Shown: in pieces, positions 1-8,869 of the stretch
How positions within the stretch are numbered: position 1 is the first letter of the stretch
Layout of the letters: each line of letters starts with the position of its first letter
Virus record (IMG/VR): IMGVR_UViG_3300031455_000100
Coordinates: 1-32,358 of that record
Source of the DNA: a virus
DNA: 32,358 bases
Direction: 5' to 3' (one strand)
Notes under the pieces: model-generated
Told to the model about the DNA's origin: nothing
Database searches by the model: none
What the model saw: the letters and a program-made list of their open reading frames with translations, nothing else
Program-made: the position numbers and the translations under genes

Positions 1-612
1 GTCGGCCAGCGGAACTACTTCCGCTGGCCCCCCGGTATTCCTGACAAGGTAGGCCACACCAGATGACTCCGACGTCGCCGAAGCTTTGGAAATGGTGATA
101 GACGTCTCAGGCAAGTCGCCGTTGGTGTTGAGGATCGACCTCCCGATCCGCCTCCCTATGGCGAAATTGGTGTTCCCGTAGTGAAGGTATGCTTTCGTTC
201 CGTCTCCCGGCATCGTGCTGAAATTTGCGTTGGGAAGATCGGGTATCGGCCCGAGGTCTGCCCCGTCCCATGCCCGCGCCCTCCAGGCAGCATTTGTGAG
301 ACTTGACACCCTGTGAAGCAGTCGGTCGCGCAGGACGGTGGCCGCCTGTGGAGTCGTCGTGGACGCCAGGACTTGGGAAAGCCCCGAGGACTGGGCATGC
401 AGTTGATATGTGAAGGAACTGCCAACCCTGGTTGCGAACCTGTCTGCCGAAACCAAGGGGCCTCGGACCTGAGAATAGCCGGGAAGCTCCACAAGCCGAA
501 AGAACCCGTCGGCGCCTCGTTCTGCACGGAACACCCCGAGGCCGTTTATCGGCATGTAAAGGGAGCCCAGCGCGCTGGACGCCCTCTGTCTCATCAGGCG
601 CCGTGCCATCAT
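1..612 (-). CDS. Distal tail protein, unknown, cut by left edge
   Basis: An open frame of 204 codons starts at the ATG at 612 and runs off the left edge without a stop. The start overlaps the stop of the upstream gene as ATGA, so translation is probably coupled. The protein begins MMARRLMRQR and contains a Trp-rich stretch (NAAWRARAWDGADLG) and a later Gly/Asn-rich part (YGNTNFAIG) that could belong to a beta-rich tail or fibre protein. I recognise no family. Its place, last in view after tape measure and three tail genes, suggests a baseplate or fibre component. This frame explains the region better than the opposite and alternative frames, which give Arg/Pro-rich shadow products. Confidence 0.75.
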   Translation of the reverse strand, partial: MMARRLMRQRASSALGSLYMPINGLGVFRAERGADGFFRLVELPGYSQVRGPLVSADRFATRVGSSFTYQLHAQSSGLSQVLASTTTPQAATVLRDRLLHRVSSLTNAAWRARAWDGADLGPIPDLPNANFSTMPGDGTKAYLHYGNTNFAIGRRIGRSILNTNGDLPETSITISKASATSESSGVAYLVRNTGGPAEVVPLAD

Positions 613-1220
613 CCGAATCTGCTCCCGCCTTCGAATCCGAGGACGTCGTCCGACACGGGATCATGAACGAATGTGAAGACGTATCGCCCTTGCCAGCTGT
701 CAGGCGTCGAACCGTCCGGCGGCAGCACGTCGGGGGCCGCCCTGCCTTCCTCCCATTTCGCGCCTTCGATCACCGGGAACGGGGCGTCTTCCCCGACCGA
801 CACGATGAGCACGCATGACCACGACCGCATCCTCTCCGGAGAATCGGTGCGCACGGCACGAGGCTGTGGAAACTCGGCGTTGGGTATCGTGATCGTGGCT
901 GCTCCCTCCACTGCCACGCGCCAGATTTGAGCCGCGGTCGGATCGATGACGAGGCCCTCTCCCTCGCCGAGCGTCACGGCCACCAGGGTTTCGGTATATG
1001 CCCTGTGCTCGACGGCGTGGAGTTCGTGCCATCCGTGGTCCTCATGCCTCCGGACGGGCACCGGGAACCGGGGCGAGTTCGCGCCCTGAGGAGCCTCAGC
1101 AGGCGGCGATCCGGTCAGCGTCGGCTCCCCGGCATTCCGGCCCGCCGTGGACGGCTCCCTATGGCCCTGAGGTCGCGGCGGCTCCGCGGCTCTGCGAATG
1201 CCGCCAGTCAAGTCAGTCAT
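609..1220 (-). CDS. Hypothetical distal tail protein, 203 aa
   Basis: A 203-residue protein in the tail operon. The ATG at 1220 follows a GGGAGG ribosome site and overlaps the previous gene's end by 8 bases; its stop overlaps the next ATG. The first 60 residues are Pro/Arg/Ala rich and look disordered. The rest looks folded, with alternating hydrophobic segments (LIVSVGEDAPFPVIEGAKWEEG; RYVFTFVHDP). I recognise no family. Position between the large distal tail protein and a second unknown tail gene suggests a tail-tip or baseplate part, which is inference from order only. Confidence 0.75.
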   Translation of the reverse strand: MTDLTGGIRRAAEPPRPQGHREPSTAGRNAGEPTLTGSPPAEAPQGANSPRFPVPVRRHEDHGWHELHAVEHRAYTETLVAVTLGEGEGLVIDPTAAQIWRVAVEGAATITIPNAEFPQPRAVRTDSPERMRSWSCVLIVSVGEDAPFPVIEGAKWEEGRAAPDVLPPDGSTPDSWQGRYVFTFVHDPVSDDVLGFEGGSRFG

Positions 1221-3135
1221 CGCCGCCTCCCAAGTCGATCTGCCGTGGTCCCTCGAACGGAATCATCGCGTCGACGGCTGCCGTCATCAAGAACTCGTCG
1301 TCGGACGTCAGCGGCTCGAGGTCGAAGATGGCGATCGTCGGCACGTCGCCGAGCAGCCGTCCGGGATCGGTCTCGCGCGGGTCCGTCCTCGTCGGCGGCG
1401 AGTAGTCGTTGGCGTCGATGTAGGCAGCCTGTTCGGCGACGGTGTTCTCGACGCGGACGCGGATGATGCGGCCGGTCGCCATGGCACGGACCGGGAGACC
1501 GGACAGGTCCGGGATCGCGAGCCTGTCCCATGGCTCTCCGGTCTGGGACGCGGACCACGAACCGCCCGGAGCGGCGGTCGACTTATCGGAACCCAGAGCA
1601 GGCCTTATCGTGATACGTGCCACGTCCTCGGTCGCGCTGCCGTATAGCTCATACGAGCCGACCTTGCCCTCTACGGTCTCGTTTTCGATGGCCAGGTAGC
1701 CCGTGGGCACGGTAAGGCGCACGCGCATGCCCATGCGGAGTCCGGCTTCGACGGCGGCGTCGAGGGGCACCTCGAAGGTGACTTCGCCCCTCATAGCGTC
1801 GGCCAGCACGGCGCGCCCGCGGAACATGGCGGCAAGCAGGGTCTCGTGGCCTCTTGGCGACGTCAGGTAGCGGGACTTATGGACGCCGCCAAGGGGGCTG
1901 AGGTTTTCGGCGAGCGGCTCCCATACCTGAATCAGGGTCGGTGGGAACGTCGACATATTGAATTGGGTGACGTCCTGCCCCCATGAGGATTCGGACACGC
2001 CCGCGATGAGGCGCTTGTATGCCCAGCCGTGCATCTGGACGACATCGTCCACGGCGTAGAAGACCCCTGGCTGCCACGTCGGCGTCTCCGTGTCGACGGT
2101 CACGTCCTGGCAGTCGAGCGTGATCCTGTGAACGCCGCCGTTGCCGAGGGAGGTGTCCTGAACGCCGGAGGTCATGCGTATGGTGATGCGCTCATGGCGG
2201 CGCTGCTGGGCACTCCAGGACAGGCGCAGGTCGCCGTCGAACCAGGCGCGTTCGAAGCTGATCTCGCGGGCGACGGGCGCCTCAAGGTTGCTGTCGAGAA
2301 TGTAATTGTAGACGTCGCTGGAGCCGCTGAAAGGCCCGGCTTCGAGCGGTTCGTCCTCGGGGTAGACGCGGGTCAGCGACGAAGAGCGGACTTGGTATCC
2401 GTTGTCGTTGCCGATGCCGTCGCCTTCGCGCGGCCACCTGTTCAGGAAGTCGTCCGGGGTCAGCGTGGACGGCAACCCGCCGAATGCGTCGGTGACGTCG
2501 TCCCACGCGTCGATGCTGCCGGACAGGCGCTGCGTCCACTGCGCCGAGACCTCGATCTCGACGGTCGAGATCGGCGGCTCTCCGATCTCGCCGGAAAGCG
2601 AATCCTCATACCATTCCGTCCCGATGTCCCAGACCGGAAGGCCCACGCCGAAAATGTCGTGCAGGCTGCATTCGTGCGTGGCCGGGTGGAAATCGATGAC
2701 CGACGACAGGCCGTCGAGGATTTCGACCGGATCGTCCCGGTGCGCCGGATCGACGAGAACGCTGTCCCACCAGGGGCCGCTCTTCGTGGGCTGGAGGACC
2801 GCGTCCTGCGCAACCTGCCAGTCGCCGGGGCCGCACTTGAAGATGAGTTCGGCTTCTTCCGGATTGCCGCCGAGAGGGAGCGAATCCACCTTGCCGCGGG
2901 CGAGCAGGACCAGGGTGCCGTCGTGGCGCTCGTAGCTGAAAACGCCCCATCGCTTCCGCGACGGCCGCAGCATGCCACCCTCCGGCGGCTTGACCTTGAT
3001 TGTCAGGACCGCGAAGCCGTCCTCGCTGGGCTTGAGGCTCCACGTCTCGACTTCCTCGTCCTCGCGGCGGTGCGCCACGGGGTCGAATGCCTCGCCCTCG
3101 TCCACCCACGCGAAATAAGGATCGCCCCACGCCAT
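1213..3135 (-). CDS. Large distal tail protein (possible tail hub/baseplate)
   Basis: A 640-residue protein starting MAWGDPYFAWVDEGE, with an ATG placed after a strong GGAGGT site and only 2 bases after the previous stop. It is acidic, rich in Trp, Gly and Asp, with no signal peptide or membrane segment, as expected for a beta-rich virion protein. The segment around residues 400-530 has repeated short hydrophobic strands (MRVRLTVPTGYLAIENETVEGKVGSYELYG). It lies two genes downstream of the tape measure, where siphoviruses usually encode the distal tail and hub proteins. I do not recognise a named family, so hub or baseplate is an inference from gene order and size. Confidence 0.8.
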   Translation of the reverse strand: MAWGDPYFAWVDEGEAFDPVAHRREDEEVETWSLKPSEDGFAVLTIKVKPPEGGMLRPSRKRWGVFSYERHDGTLVLLARGKVDSLPLGGNPEEAELIFKCGPGDWQVAQDAVLQPTKSGPWWDSVLVDPAHRDDPVEILDGLSSVIDFHPATHECSLHDIFGVGLPVWDIGTEWYEDSLSGEIGEPPISTVEIEVSAQWTQRLSGSIDAWDDVTDAFGGLPSTLTPDDFLNRWPREGDGIGNDNGYQVRSSSLTRVYPEDEPLEAGPFSGSSDVYNYILDSNLEAPVAREISFERAWFDGDLRLSWSAQQRRHERITIRMTSGVQDTSLGNGGVHRITLDCQDVTVDTETPTWQPGVFYAVDDVVQMHGWAYKRLIAGVSESSWGQDVTQFNMSTFPPTLIQVWEPLAENLSPLGGVHKSRYLTSPRGHETLLAAMFRGRAVLADAMRGEVTFEVPLDAAVEAGLRMGMRVRLTVPTGYLAIENETVEGKVGSYELYGSATEDVARITIRPALGSDKSTAAPGGSWSASQTGEPWDRLAIPDLSGLPVRAMATGRIIRVRVENTVAEQAAYIDANDYSPPTRTDPRETDPGRLLGDVPTIAIFDLEPLTSDDEFLMTAAVDAMIPFEGPRQIDLGGGDD

Positions 3136-3137
3136 GG

Positions 3138-3623
3138 TCAGACCTCCTGAAGATTCAGGGTAGCCGAGACGACCTCACCGTATTCGTCGCGCTCGAGGTC
3201 CCAGCTTTCGACGAGGCATTCGAGGATCGGCCTGTAGACCACCCATGCCGCGCCCTCCGGAGCCACGGTCTCGCCCTCGCCGGACGGCAGCGTATAGCCC
3301 GCCGCGTCGCGCCAGACGATGGAGCCGAGGACGTGCGGACGCTCGAGGGAGACCGAGGCTTTTTGTTCAAGCTCCGCGGCGGAATGGACGGTGACCTCGT
3401 CGCCAGCCCAGAGACCGCCGAAAGCGGGTGGCCAGACGTCGCTGAAATTGATGCTGATGCGATACTTGCGCAGGCTCGGCCGCATGCGGGAGACGAGCCT
3501 TCCGTTCGCGAGGCGGCGCAGGCTGCCCGCGGCGATCGGTTCGATGGACTGCGTCAGGGCGCGGCCGCTGCCCGGGGCGATGCCGAGTTCTACGAGATCT
3601 AGGACGGTTTCGGTCGAGGACAT
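3138..3623 (-). CDS. Tail protein directly after tape measure, 161 aa
   Basis: A 161-residue protein immediately downstream of the tape measure gene (3-base gap). The ATG at 3623 follows GGAGGAGGT, the strongest ribosome site in the tail region. The body contains mixed strands (YRISINFSDVWPPAFGGLWAGDEVTVHS) and ends with VVSATLNLQEV. In many siphoviruses the gene next to the tape measure encodes the distal tail protein or its partner, so that role is likely, but I see no diagnostic motif. Codon use and base composition match the neighbours. Confidence 0.8.
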   Translation of the reverse strand: MSSTETVLDLVELGIAPGSGRALTQSIEPIAAGSLRRLANGRLVSRMRPSLRKYRISINFSDVWPPAFGGLWAGDEVTVHSAAELEQKASVSLERPHVLGSIVWRDAAGYTLPSGEGETVAPEGAAWVVYRPILECLVESWDLERDEYGEVVSATLNLQEV

Positions 3624-3626
3624 GGG

Positions 3627-6380
3627 TTACCTCCTCCAGCGGGGCGCGGGGCCGAGAGCCGCGCCGCCCGAGTTTCTGAAATCGCGGCGCAGAGACCGCA
3701 CCGCGTCGGCATCGGCGGCGAACTGGCCGCCTGCGCGCCGGCCGCCGATGCTCAGGTTGAACGGGGACATCGCGGGGCCGCTTCCGGCGGCGACGGGCAT
3801 GCCACCGCCCATCATCCCAGCGGGCAGGAGCAGGTTGTTGAGGGCGTGCACGAGGCCCTCGCCGTAGTGGCTCACGGCCCTTGCGTTGATGACGCCTTCA
3901 CCGTTCGAGAGCCACGCACGGATGCTGTCGCTGACCCCCGTTCCGGCGCCGCGGACGATGCCGCCGGACGCGAAGCCGGGAGCGTTGTCGGTGCCGCCCG
4001 AAGGCGCGTCCTCGCCGAAACCGAACCACCCTTTGACCTTGCCCCATGCGTTCTGGGCGCCGGATGCGACGCCGTCCCACAGCCCCTTGAACCATCCGGC
4101 GACGCTGTCGATCATGCCCTTGAAGAAGCCCGTGAACTCGCCCCAGATGCCCGTCACGGTGTCCCACACGGCCTGAGGTCTCGATGACATCCAGTCCCAG
4201 AAGCGGATGACATAGGCCCAGATTTCAGCGAACAGGCCGATGAACCAGTCCTTCAGCGCGTCCCACGTTCCGACGACGTTGTCGTATGCCCAGACCGCCC
4301 AGTCCCAGACGTTCGCGAAGAACTTCATGATGCGGTCCCAGATCCACTTGACCGAGGACCACATCATCGCCGCGAGCCACTTCGTGAGCTCGACGATCTC
4401 GTCCCACCAGAAGTAGACGGCGACGCCAAGGGCGACGATGGCCGCGATGATGCCCCAGACCACCGCGGTAGGCACGGCCAGCCACGCCGCGACAAGGGCA
4501 ACCGCAGGAATGATCATCTTCAGGAACACCCACCGGGCTATCGCCCAGAGGCCGCCGAGGGCACGCCAAAGACGTTTGGCGAACCCCCAGGCCAGCGAGA
4601 AGGCCTCCTTGAGAGCGTCGTAGAAACCGGTCACCCTGGCGATGAAAAGCAGGATTCCGAGCTGGGCGCCGTTGTCGAGGCCGAAGGCCTTGGCGAGCGT
4701 GTCCATCCAGCCGTAGACCTGCTCGGCGACCCATGAGACGACCGCCCATGCCGCGGCGAAGTCCGCCGTGAACTTCTCAACGCGCTCGGACCATTCGTCG
4801 TATTTCGCAGACAGCCACTCGCCCCACTCGTTGAAGCGCTCGAACGGGTTGCCCTGGGGGATCGCCTCGCCCGAGATCAGGGCCTTTACGGCCTCCGTCG
4901 CCCCGGCGATGAGGCGCACGATCTCGCCGGCCGCGGCGATGATCGCGTCCTTGTTGTCCACGATGACCTTCACGACGGTGCCGAAAGCCGTGCCCACGTC
5001 CGTCAGGATTTTCCCGACGTTCGCCGCCCAAGGCATTTCGGCCTCGTCGCCGTTGCCCTCGATACCCATGCGCAGGGATTCGAACGCCGTGCGGATGCTT
5101 TCGGCGAGGCCCGCCAGCGTCGGCAGGTCGGCCTCCGCTATGCCCATGGCGTGCGCGATCCCCCATGCCAGCGCGGCGGCGGCGGCAGCCGCGGCGACGA
5201 GCGTCGCGCGGACGTCGTTGAGCCACGGGGCGCGGGTCGCGTCCTTTCCGGACAGCATGTCGATCACGTCGGAGACGACGGCGCGCACGGTCCGGAAGAC
5301 CGGGACGAGGCGCCGGATCCATGTGCGCTCGATCCTGCCCGCGTCCCCGGTCATGGCGCGGAACAGGTCCGTGCCGATGCCGCTGATCTCCTTCATCGCG
5401 TTGGCCGTCCACTTCGCGATCCGGTCGCCGTTGCGCGCCAGGTAGGACGCGACCGCGTCGGAGTTCTCGGTCAGCACCGGGAGCACGCTTTCGGAGACGC
5501 GGAAAGCGATCCCGCGCAGCGCCTCGCCGACCTTGCGGTACTGCACGAGCAGGCCGCGGGCGGTCTTCGACTGCTGCTCGGTGACGACGGTGCCGAGGCG
5601 GTCGGCTTCGCGCGCGTATTCCTCGAGGCCTGCCGAACCGTTCTCGAGGATGGGCAGGAGCTTGGTCGCCGCGCCCCCGAAAATGTCGACGGCGGCCGAC
5701 GCGCGCAGCGTGTCCGAAGGCACCTTCGCCAGCGCGTCGGCGACCTCGTTCAGCATCTGCTCCGTCGTTTTGATCTGACCGTTCGAGTCCCTGACCGACA
5801 AGCCCAGCTGTTCGAAGGCCTTTCCGGCTTCGGATTCCGAATCCTTGGCCGCGTCCGTGATCCGGTCGCTCAGGTTCTTCAGGCCGCCCGACAGGGATTC
5901 GACGTCGCCGCCGAGAAGCCGGGTCGCCGTCGCGAGGCGGGAAAAGCGGTCGACGGGAACGCCCGCTGCGCGCGCCATGCGGCCTAGTTCGTCGATGGTG
6001 CGGCCCGTCCCGATCCCGAACGCGTTGACGGCGGCGACGGCGGCGGTGCCCACGGCCGCCACGCGTCCGGCGACGTTGGTAGCCGTGCGGCCCATGGCGA
6101 CGAGGGTAGAGACGGTCGAGCGCAGGACGGACAGAAGGCTCGAAGCAGCCGACCGGATCATGGTCAGGGAGCGCGTGCCGACCGAGCCGACGGTGCGGAA
6201 AGTCCGCTGCACGGTGGTCAGGGACGCGGTCATGCGAGCGCCGACGCGCGCGCCGGCTTCCGACATCTTCTTCGTCGTCGCCTCGAAGCGCTTCTGCATG
6301 TCGCCGAACGCGGTCTTGATCTCCTCGAGACCGTCGAACCGGAAGCGCGCGACTATCGTTGGACCCTTGTTCGCCGACAC
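3627..6380 (-). CDS. Tail tape measure protein
   Basis: A 917-residue protein, the longest gene here, sets tail length and sits in the tail tube before DNA ejection. Residues 20-60 look helical. Residues about 130-330 resemble the tape-measure core found in many siphovirus proteins (RTIDELGRMARAAGVPVDRFSRL, then LGGDVESLSGGLKNLSDRI and VDIFGGAATKLLPILENG). Residues about 621-656 are strongly hydrophobic and probably form the membrane-active segments, followed by a Trp-rich stretch. The C-terminus is Gly/Met rich. It starts at a GTG two bases after the chaperone-fusion stop, with AGGT and GGAG upstream. Gene order chaperones-tape measure-distal tail is canonical. Confidence 0.93.
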   Translation of the reverse strand: MSANKGPTIVARFRFDGLEEIKTAFGDMQKRFEATTKKMSEAGARVGARMTASLTTVQRTFRTVGSVGTRSLTMIRSAASSLLSVLRSTVSTLVAMGRTATNVAGRVAAVGTAAVAAVNAFGIGTGRTIDELGRMARAAGVPVDRFSRLATATRLLGGDVESLSGGLKNLSDRITDAAKDSESEAGKAFEQLGLSVRDSNGQIKTTEQMLNEVADALAKVPSDTLRASAAVDIFGGAATKLLPILENGSAGLEEYAREADRLGTVVTEQQSKTARGLLVQYRKVGEALRGIAFRVSESVLPVLTENSDAVASYLARNGDRIAKWTANAMKEISGIGTDLFRAMTGDAGRIERTWIRRLVPVFRTVRAVVSDVIDMLSGKDATRAPWLNDVRATLVAAAAAAAALAWGIAHAMGIAEADLPTLAGLAESIRTAFESLRMGIEGNGDEAEMPWAANVGKILTDVGTAFGTVVKVIVDNKDAIIAAAGEIVRLIAGATEAVKALISGEAIPQGNPFERFNEWGEWLSAKYDEWSERVEKFTADFAAAWAVVSWVAEQVYGWMDTLAKAFGLDNGAQLGILLFIARVTGFYDALKEAFSLAWGFAKRLWRALGGLWAIARWVFLKMIIPAVALVAAWLAVPTAVVWGIIAAIVALGVAVYFWWDEIVELTKWLAAMMWSSVKWIWDRIMKFFANVWDWAVWAYDNVVGTWDALKDWFIGLFAEIWAYVIRFWDWMSSRPQAVWDTVTGIWGEFTGFFKGMIDSVAGWFKGLWDGVASGAQNAWGKVKGWFGFGEDAPSGGTDNAPGFASGGIVRGAGTGVSDSIRAWLSNGEGVINARAVSHYGEGLVHALNNLLLPAGMMGGGMPVAAGSGPAMSPFNLSIGGRRAGGQFAADADAVRSLRRDFRNSGGAALGPAPRWRR

Positions 6381-6381
6381 G

Positions 6382-7202
6382 TTACCTGCTCCATCCCACG
6401 GCCTTCAGCGCCGCCTCGGACCGCGCTGCCTGCGCGTCGTCGGCAGGCGGGCGGTGCCGCTTATCGAGGGCATTGTCGCTGGAGGACTCGGTCTGGGTCG
6501 CCGCGATTTTGCGCTGGTCGGCGACGTATTTCTCGAGGTGCTTCTTGTCGCCGCGGGACGCGAGCAGGCCCGTCTGGAGGTCCACCAGGCGGCGGTTGGC
6601 AGCCAGGCGGTTATGGACGTCGAGGCGGTGGAATATCTGGCGCGGGGTCCAGTCCCAGGGGTCGCGGTAGCCCGCCTCCGCAAGAGACGCGCAGGCGTAA
6701 TCCAGCAGTTCGAAGAAGCCCATTCCGCTGCCGGGGGTCTCCCGTTCGACGGCGGACGGGTTGGCTACGCGGCTTCTGTGGTTTCGACCTGAAGGCCGAA
6801 CTTCGCCAGGAGCGGCATGACTTTTTTTTGGAGCGCGGGCCAGCCGTCCGGCATGGTGGCATCCACCACTCCGTCCGCGAGTCCGGCGATCTCCTCCGGC
6901 GGCATCGACGACACCCATGTGCGGTAGGTCGGGCGCGGGTCGTCAGTCGATCCCGGAGACGCTTCCAGTTCGGCGTCGTCCAGCAGCGACTCGACGATCA
7001 GGTCCCGAACGAAGCCGGGAGCCTCCCGCAGAAGGGCGCCGACGTTGACGCCCTTCTGCATGATCAGGTCCGTGACGCCTTCGTGCTCGACGACCTTCTC
7101 GGCGAAGCGGATCGCTCCGACGCCGCGGATGTAGAAGTCCTTGTCGTTGATCGTCCGCTTGTGCCTGCGGACGATGGCTTTCAGCGCTGCGAGGTTGCTC
7201 AT
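6382..7202 (-). CDS. Tail assembly chaperone fusion made by -1 frameshift (lambda G-T-like)
   Basis: Reading starts at the ATG at 7202 as the shorter chaperone. At the A8 run (6829 down to 6822) a slip of one base back moves into a frame open to the TAA at 6382, giving 127 residues plus 146 more, 273 in all. The extension continues SHAAPGEV and then holds a compact module (MGFFELLDYACASLAEAGYRDP, WDWTPRQIFHRLDVH) and a charged tail, typical of the part that recruits the tape measure. The extension frame has no good start of its own in a sensible place. In lambda the equivalent G-T product is needed in small amounts for tail assembly. The frameshift itself is inferred from the frames and the slippery run. 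Confidence 0.8.
6765..7202 (-). CDS. Tail assembly chaperone, short form (lambda G-like)
   Basis: A 145-residue protein between the tail tube and tape measure genes, the usual place for the major tail assembly chaperone. It starts MSNLAALKAIVRRHKRTIND and ends QVETTEAA. It is mostly helical and soluble, with no cysteine cluster or membrane segment. The ATG at 7202 lies 7 bases past the tube stop and has only a weak ribosome site (AAGGA is too far upstream), so translation may depend on coupling. The last 18 residues after the two Lys of the slippery run belong only to this non-shifted form. Confidence 0.85.
   Translation of the reverse strand: MSNLAALKAIVRRHKRTINDKDFYIRGVGAIRFAEKVVEHEGVTDLIMQKGVNVGALLREAPGFVRDLIVESLLDDAELEASPGSTDDPRPTYRTWVSSMPPEEIAGLADGVVDATMPDGWPALQKKVMPLLAKFGLQVETTEAA
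6821..6830 (-). promoter_or_regulatory. Programmed -1 frameshift site, A8 run
   Basis: On the coding strand the sequence is CAAAAAAAAG. In the chaperone frame it reads CAA AAA AAA G, which contains the ideal slippery heptamer A AAA AAA. Re-pairing one base back gives AAA AAA AGT and enters the downstream frame exactly. Frames were checked: chaperone codons start at positions equal to 2 modulo 3 and the extension at 0 modulo 3, matching a -1 shift on this strand. I have not modelled a downstream stimulatory structure. Confidence 0.8.
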
Positions 7203-7209
7203 GCTCGGA

Positions 7210-7998
7210 TCAATCCTTCAGGTCGATGAGAACGCCGGGGCCGTTCGCCGTGTCGAGGGCGGAACCGCCGATCTCGACGGGCGAGAAATCATCGTCGGAG
7301 ATGAACGGCACGTCGCCCGTGGGCGAGATGGTCGCGTCGTAGAGGTGGAGCACCGACGGCGTTCCGTGGCGGCCGACCTCGCGGACCATAAGCTCGACCC
7401 TGATGTCGATCTCGGATGCGACGCGGGCGGTCATGCGCTTGTCGGCGGCGGTGATCTCTGCGGCAGAGAACCCGATCGAGCCCGCGGTGCCTTCGGCGAC
7501 GCCTTCCGGCAGCGCGACGATCTGCACCATGCCGAGCGCGGCGTCCACGACGCGGAAGTGCGTGTTGAGCGTCATCGCCGGCGGGGTGTCTCCGGACGCA
7601 GTCACGGTGACGTTGCTGATGTCGAGTGCCTCGACCCAGTAGATTCCGCCAGTGCGCAGCGCCGTGACGGCGTAGGTCTGATCGACCGCGGCGACCTGCG
7701 TCAGGGCCTCGCGCTTGCCCAGCACCGAGACGGCGCGGACGAACGGAATCCACTGGTAGCAGGACATCGTGTAAGCCGAGTCGACTTCGTTGATGACCTC
7801 GATCGCCTTGGTGCGGACGGGCGAATTCTTGCGCTTCCTGTCGATCTTGGTCGGGGTGATCGTGAGGTTGAACGAGTCGACGTCACCGAACTGGAACCAG
7901 TCCTGGCTCGCGATGGAAGCCGGGTAGATGGGACGCGCGAGCACCTCTGCGCGCTTCATCTGGTAATGACCGGGGGACAGGGGCGAGTAGTTCGGCAT
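7210..7998 (-). CDS. Major tail tube protein
   Basis: A 262-residue protein starting MPNYSPLSPGHYQMKRAEVL. It lies directly upstream of the tail chaperone pair and downstream of the tail terminator gene, the usual place for the tube subunit. The ATG at 7998 has an AGGAGA site 8 bases upstream. The sequence is beta-rich with alternating polar strands (FNLTITPTKIDRKRKNSPVRTKAIEVINEVDSAYTMS) that resemble tube-protein strands, and a C-terminal acidic end (GVLIDLKD). Assignment rests on order, size and composition more than on a named motif. Confidence 0.75.
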   Translation of the reverse strand: MPNYSPLSPGHYQMKRAEVLARPIYPASIASQDWFQFGDVDSFNLTITPTKIDRKRKNSPVRTKAIEVINEVDSAYTMSCYQWIPFVRAVSVLGKREALTQVAAVDQTYAVTALRTGGIYWVEALDISNVTVTASGDTPPAMTLNTHFRVVDAALGMVQIVALPEGVAEGTAGSIGFSAAEITAADKRMTARVASEIDIRVELMVREVGRHGTPSVLHLYDATISPTGDVPFISDDDFSPVEIGGSALDTANGPGVLIDLKD

Positions 7999-8009
7999 CG
8001 TTGTGTCTC

Positions 8010-8510
8010 CTATCGGCCCGTGCGCCTTGCCGGGTCACCGTCGAGGGTCCGTATCTGGGCGAGCCACAGCATCTGCATCTCGCCTCTCACCGCTCCACGT
8101 TGGGCGACGAGCGAGGTCTGAGTCTCCGTCAAACGCAGGTCGTCGAGGGCGGCGTGGCCGTCAGCGTCTTCGAGGTATGGCTCAGACATCAGGGCCTGCT
8201 CGACGCGCATCGCGAGCCAGTCGAGGCGGTCCTCGAGGGTCGTCTCCGGTTCGGCGTCGTCGATCAGGGAAACGATGACGTCCACGATGCGGGTCTGCGG
8301 ACGGCGGCCCGGGCGGCCGCGGTCGTCGGCCTCGACCGTCACGTCACCCGTGGCGACGATCAGGCAGGGCCAGTGACGGGCGTCCGTGGGGACGGCGCGG
8401 GACACGTAGACGCGGCCTTCAAGCTCGGGGATCATGGCCGCGAGCCTGTCGGCGACGGCGGCGCGGATGCGGGACTTCGGAGTCTCGGGGATCGTGTCGG
8501 GCATCGGCAT
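8010..8510 (-). CDS. Tail terminator / tail completion protein (gpU-like)
   Basis: A 166-residue protein starting MPMPDTIPETPKSRIRAAVADRLAAMIPEL. An N-terminal helix (IRAAVADRLAAMI) is followed by strands and a conserved-looking segment WPCLIVATGDVTVEA and then DVIVSLIDD, a layout seen in proteins that cap the tail tube (lambda gpU and relatives). It overlaps the preceding head-tail gene as TGATG and precedes the tube gene by 11 bases, again as in lambda-like genomes. A second ATG two codons in is possible. Confidence 0.65.
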   Translation of the reverse strand: MPMPDTIPETPKSRIRAAVADRLAAMIPELEGRVYVSRAVPTDARHWPCLIVATGDVTVEADDRGRPGRRPQTRIVDVIVSLIDDAEPETTLEDRLDWLAMRVEQALMSEPYLEDADGHAALDDLRLTETQTSLVAQRGAVRGEMQMLWLAQIRTLDGDPARRTGR

Positions 8511-8869
8511 CAGCGGACCTCCTTGAGTTCGACGTGCACCATGGCCACGCCGTCCGGACGGATGCCGCCCTGGGAGACCCTGAAGCTCCGTCCGCGCACC
8601 TCGAAGAGGTCACCGGGGAGCAGCGCGGCGACCTCGGCGGCCGACAGCTTGATCACGGTGACCGGGTGCCAGGTGTCCCCGCCGCCGTATGCGCGGCCGA
8701 TGCTCTGGGCCTTCTCGCGCACGATGGCGCGCAGCGTGACGGGTTCCCCGGCCGACGGGGTCCAGACGACGGGCTCGCTGCCTCCGTAGGTCAGGATGTC
8801 GTCCGCGAGGCCTTCGAAGCCGGGGGCGGTCGTGATCAGGAAAGCGTCGCGGGGGTTCAGGGCGGGCAT
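8510..8869 (-). CDS. Head-tail joining protein (gpFII-like position)
   Basis: A 119-residue protein starting MPALNPRDAFLITTAPGFEGLADDILTYGG. It reads as a small beta-barrel protein: TVIKLSAAEVAALLPGDLFEVRGRSFRVSQGGIRPDGVAMVHVELKEV resembles head-tail attachment proteins, where a short helix is followed by paired strands ending in a V-E-L strand. Both ends overlap neighbours as TGATG. Location just before the tail terminator agrees with an attachment or stopper role. Family assignment is by resemblance, not by a diagnostic residue. Confidence 0.65.
   Translation of the reverse strand: MPALNPRDAFLITTAPGFEGLADDILTYGGSEPVVWTPSAGEPVTLRAIVREKAQSIGRAYGGGDTWHPVTVIKLSAAEVAALLPGDLFEVRGRSFRVSQGGIRPDGVAMVHVELKEVR

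Noticed and set aside
107-664. 185-codon minus frame near the left edge
   Set aside because: Its product is Arg/Ser/Pro-rich. The frame starting at 612 overlaps the upstream stop as ATGA and gives a more natural protein that runs off the edge.
2029-3150. Long plus-strand frame in the tail region
   Set aside because: Arg/Val/Asp-rich mirror of the 640-residue tail gene, no ribosome site, and opposite to the whole operon.
6821-6830. Sequencing error in the A8 run as the cause of the frame change
   Set aside because: Possible in principle, but both frames and the -1 geometry agree with the conserved chaperone frameshift and the position in the operon.
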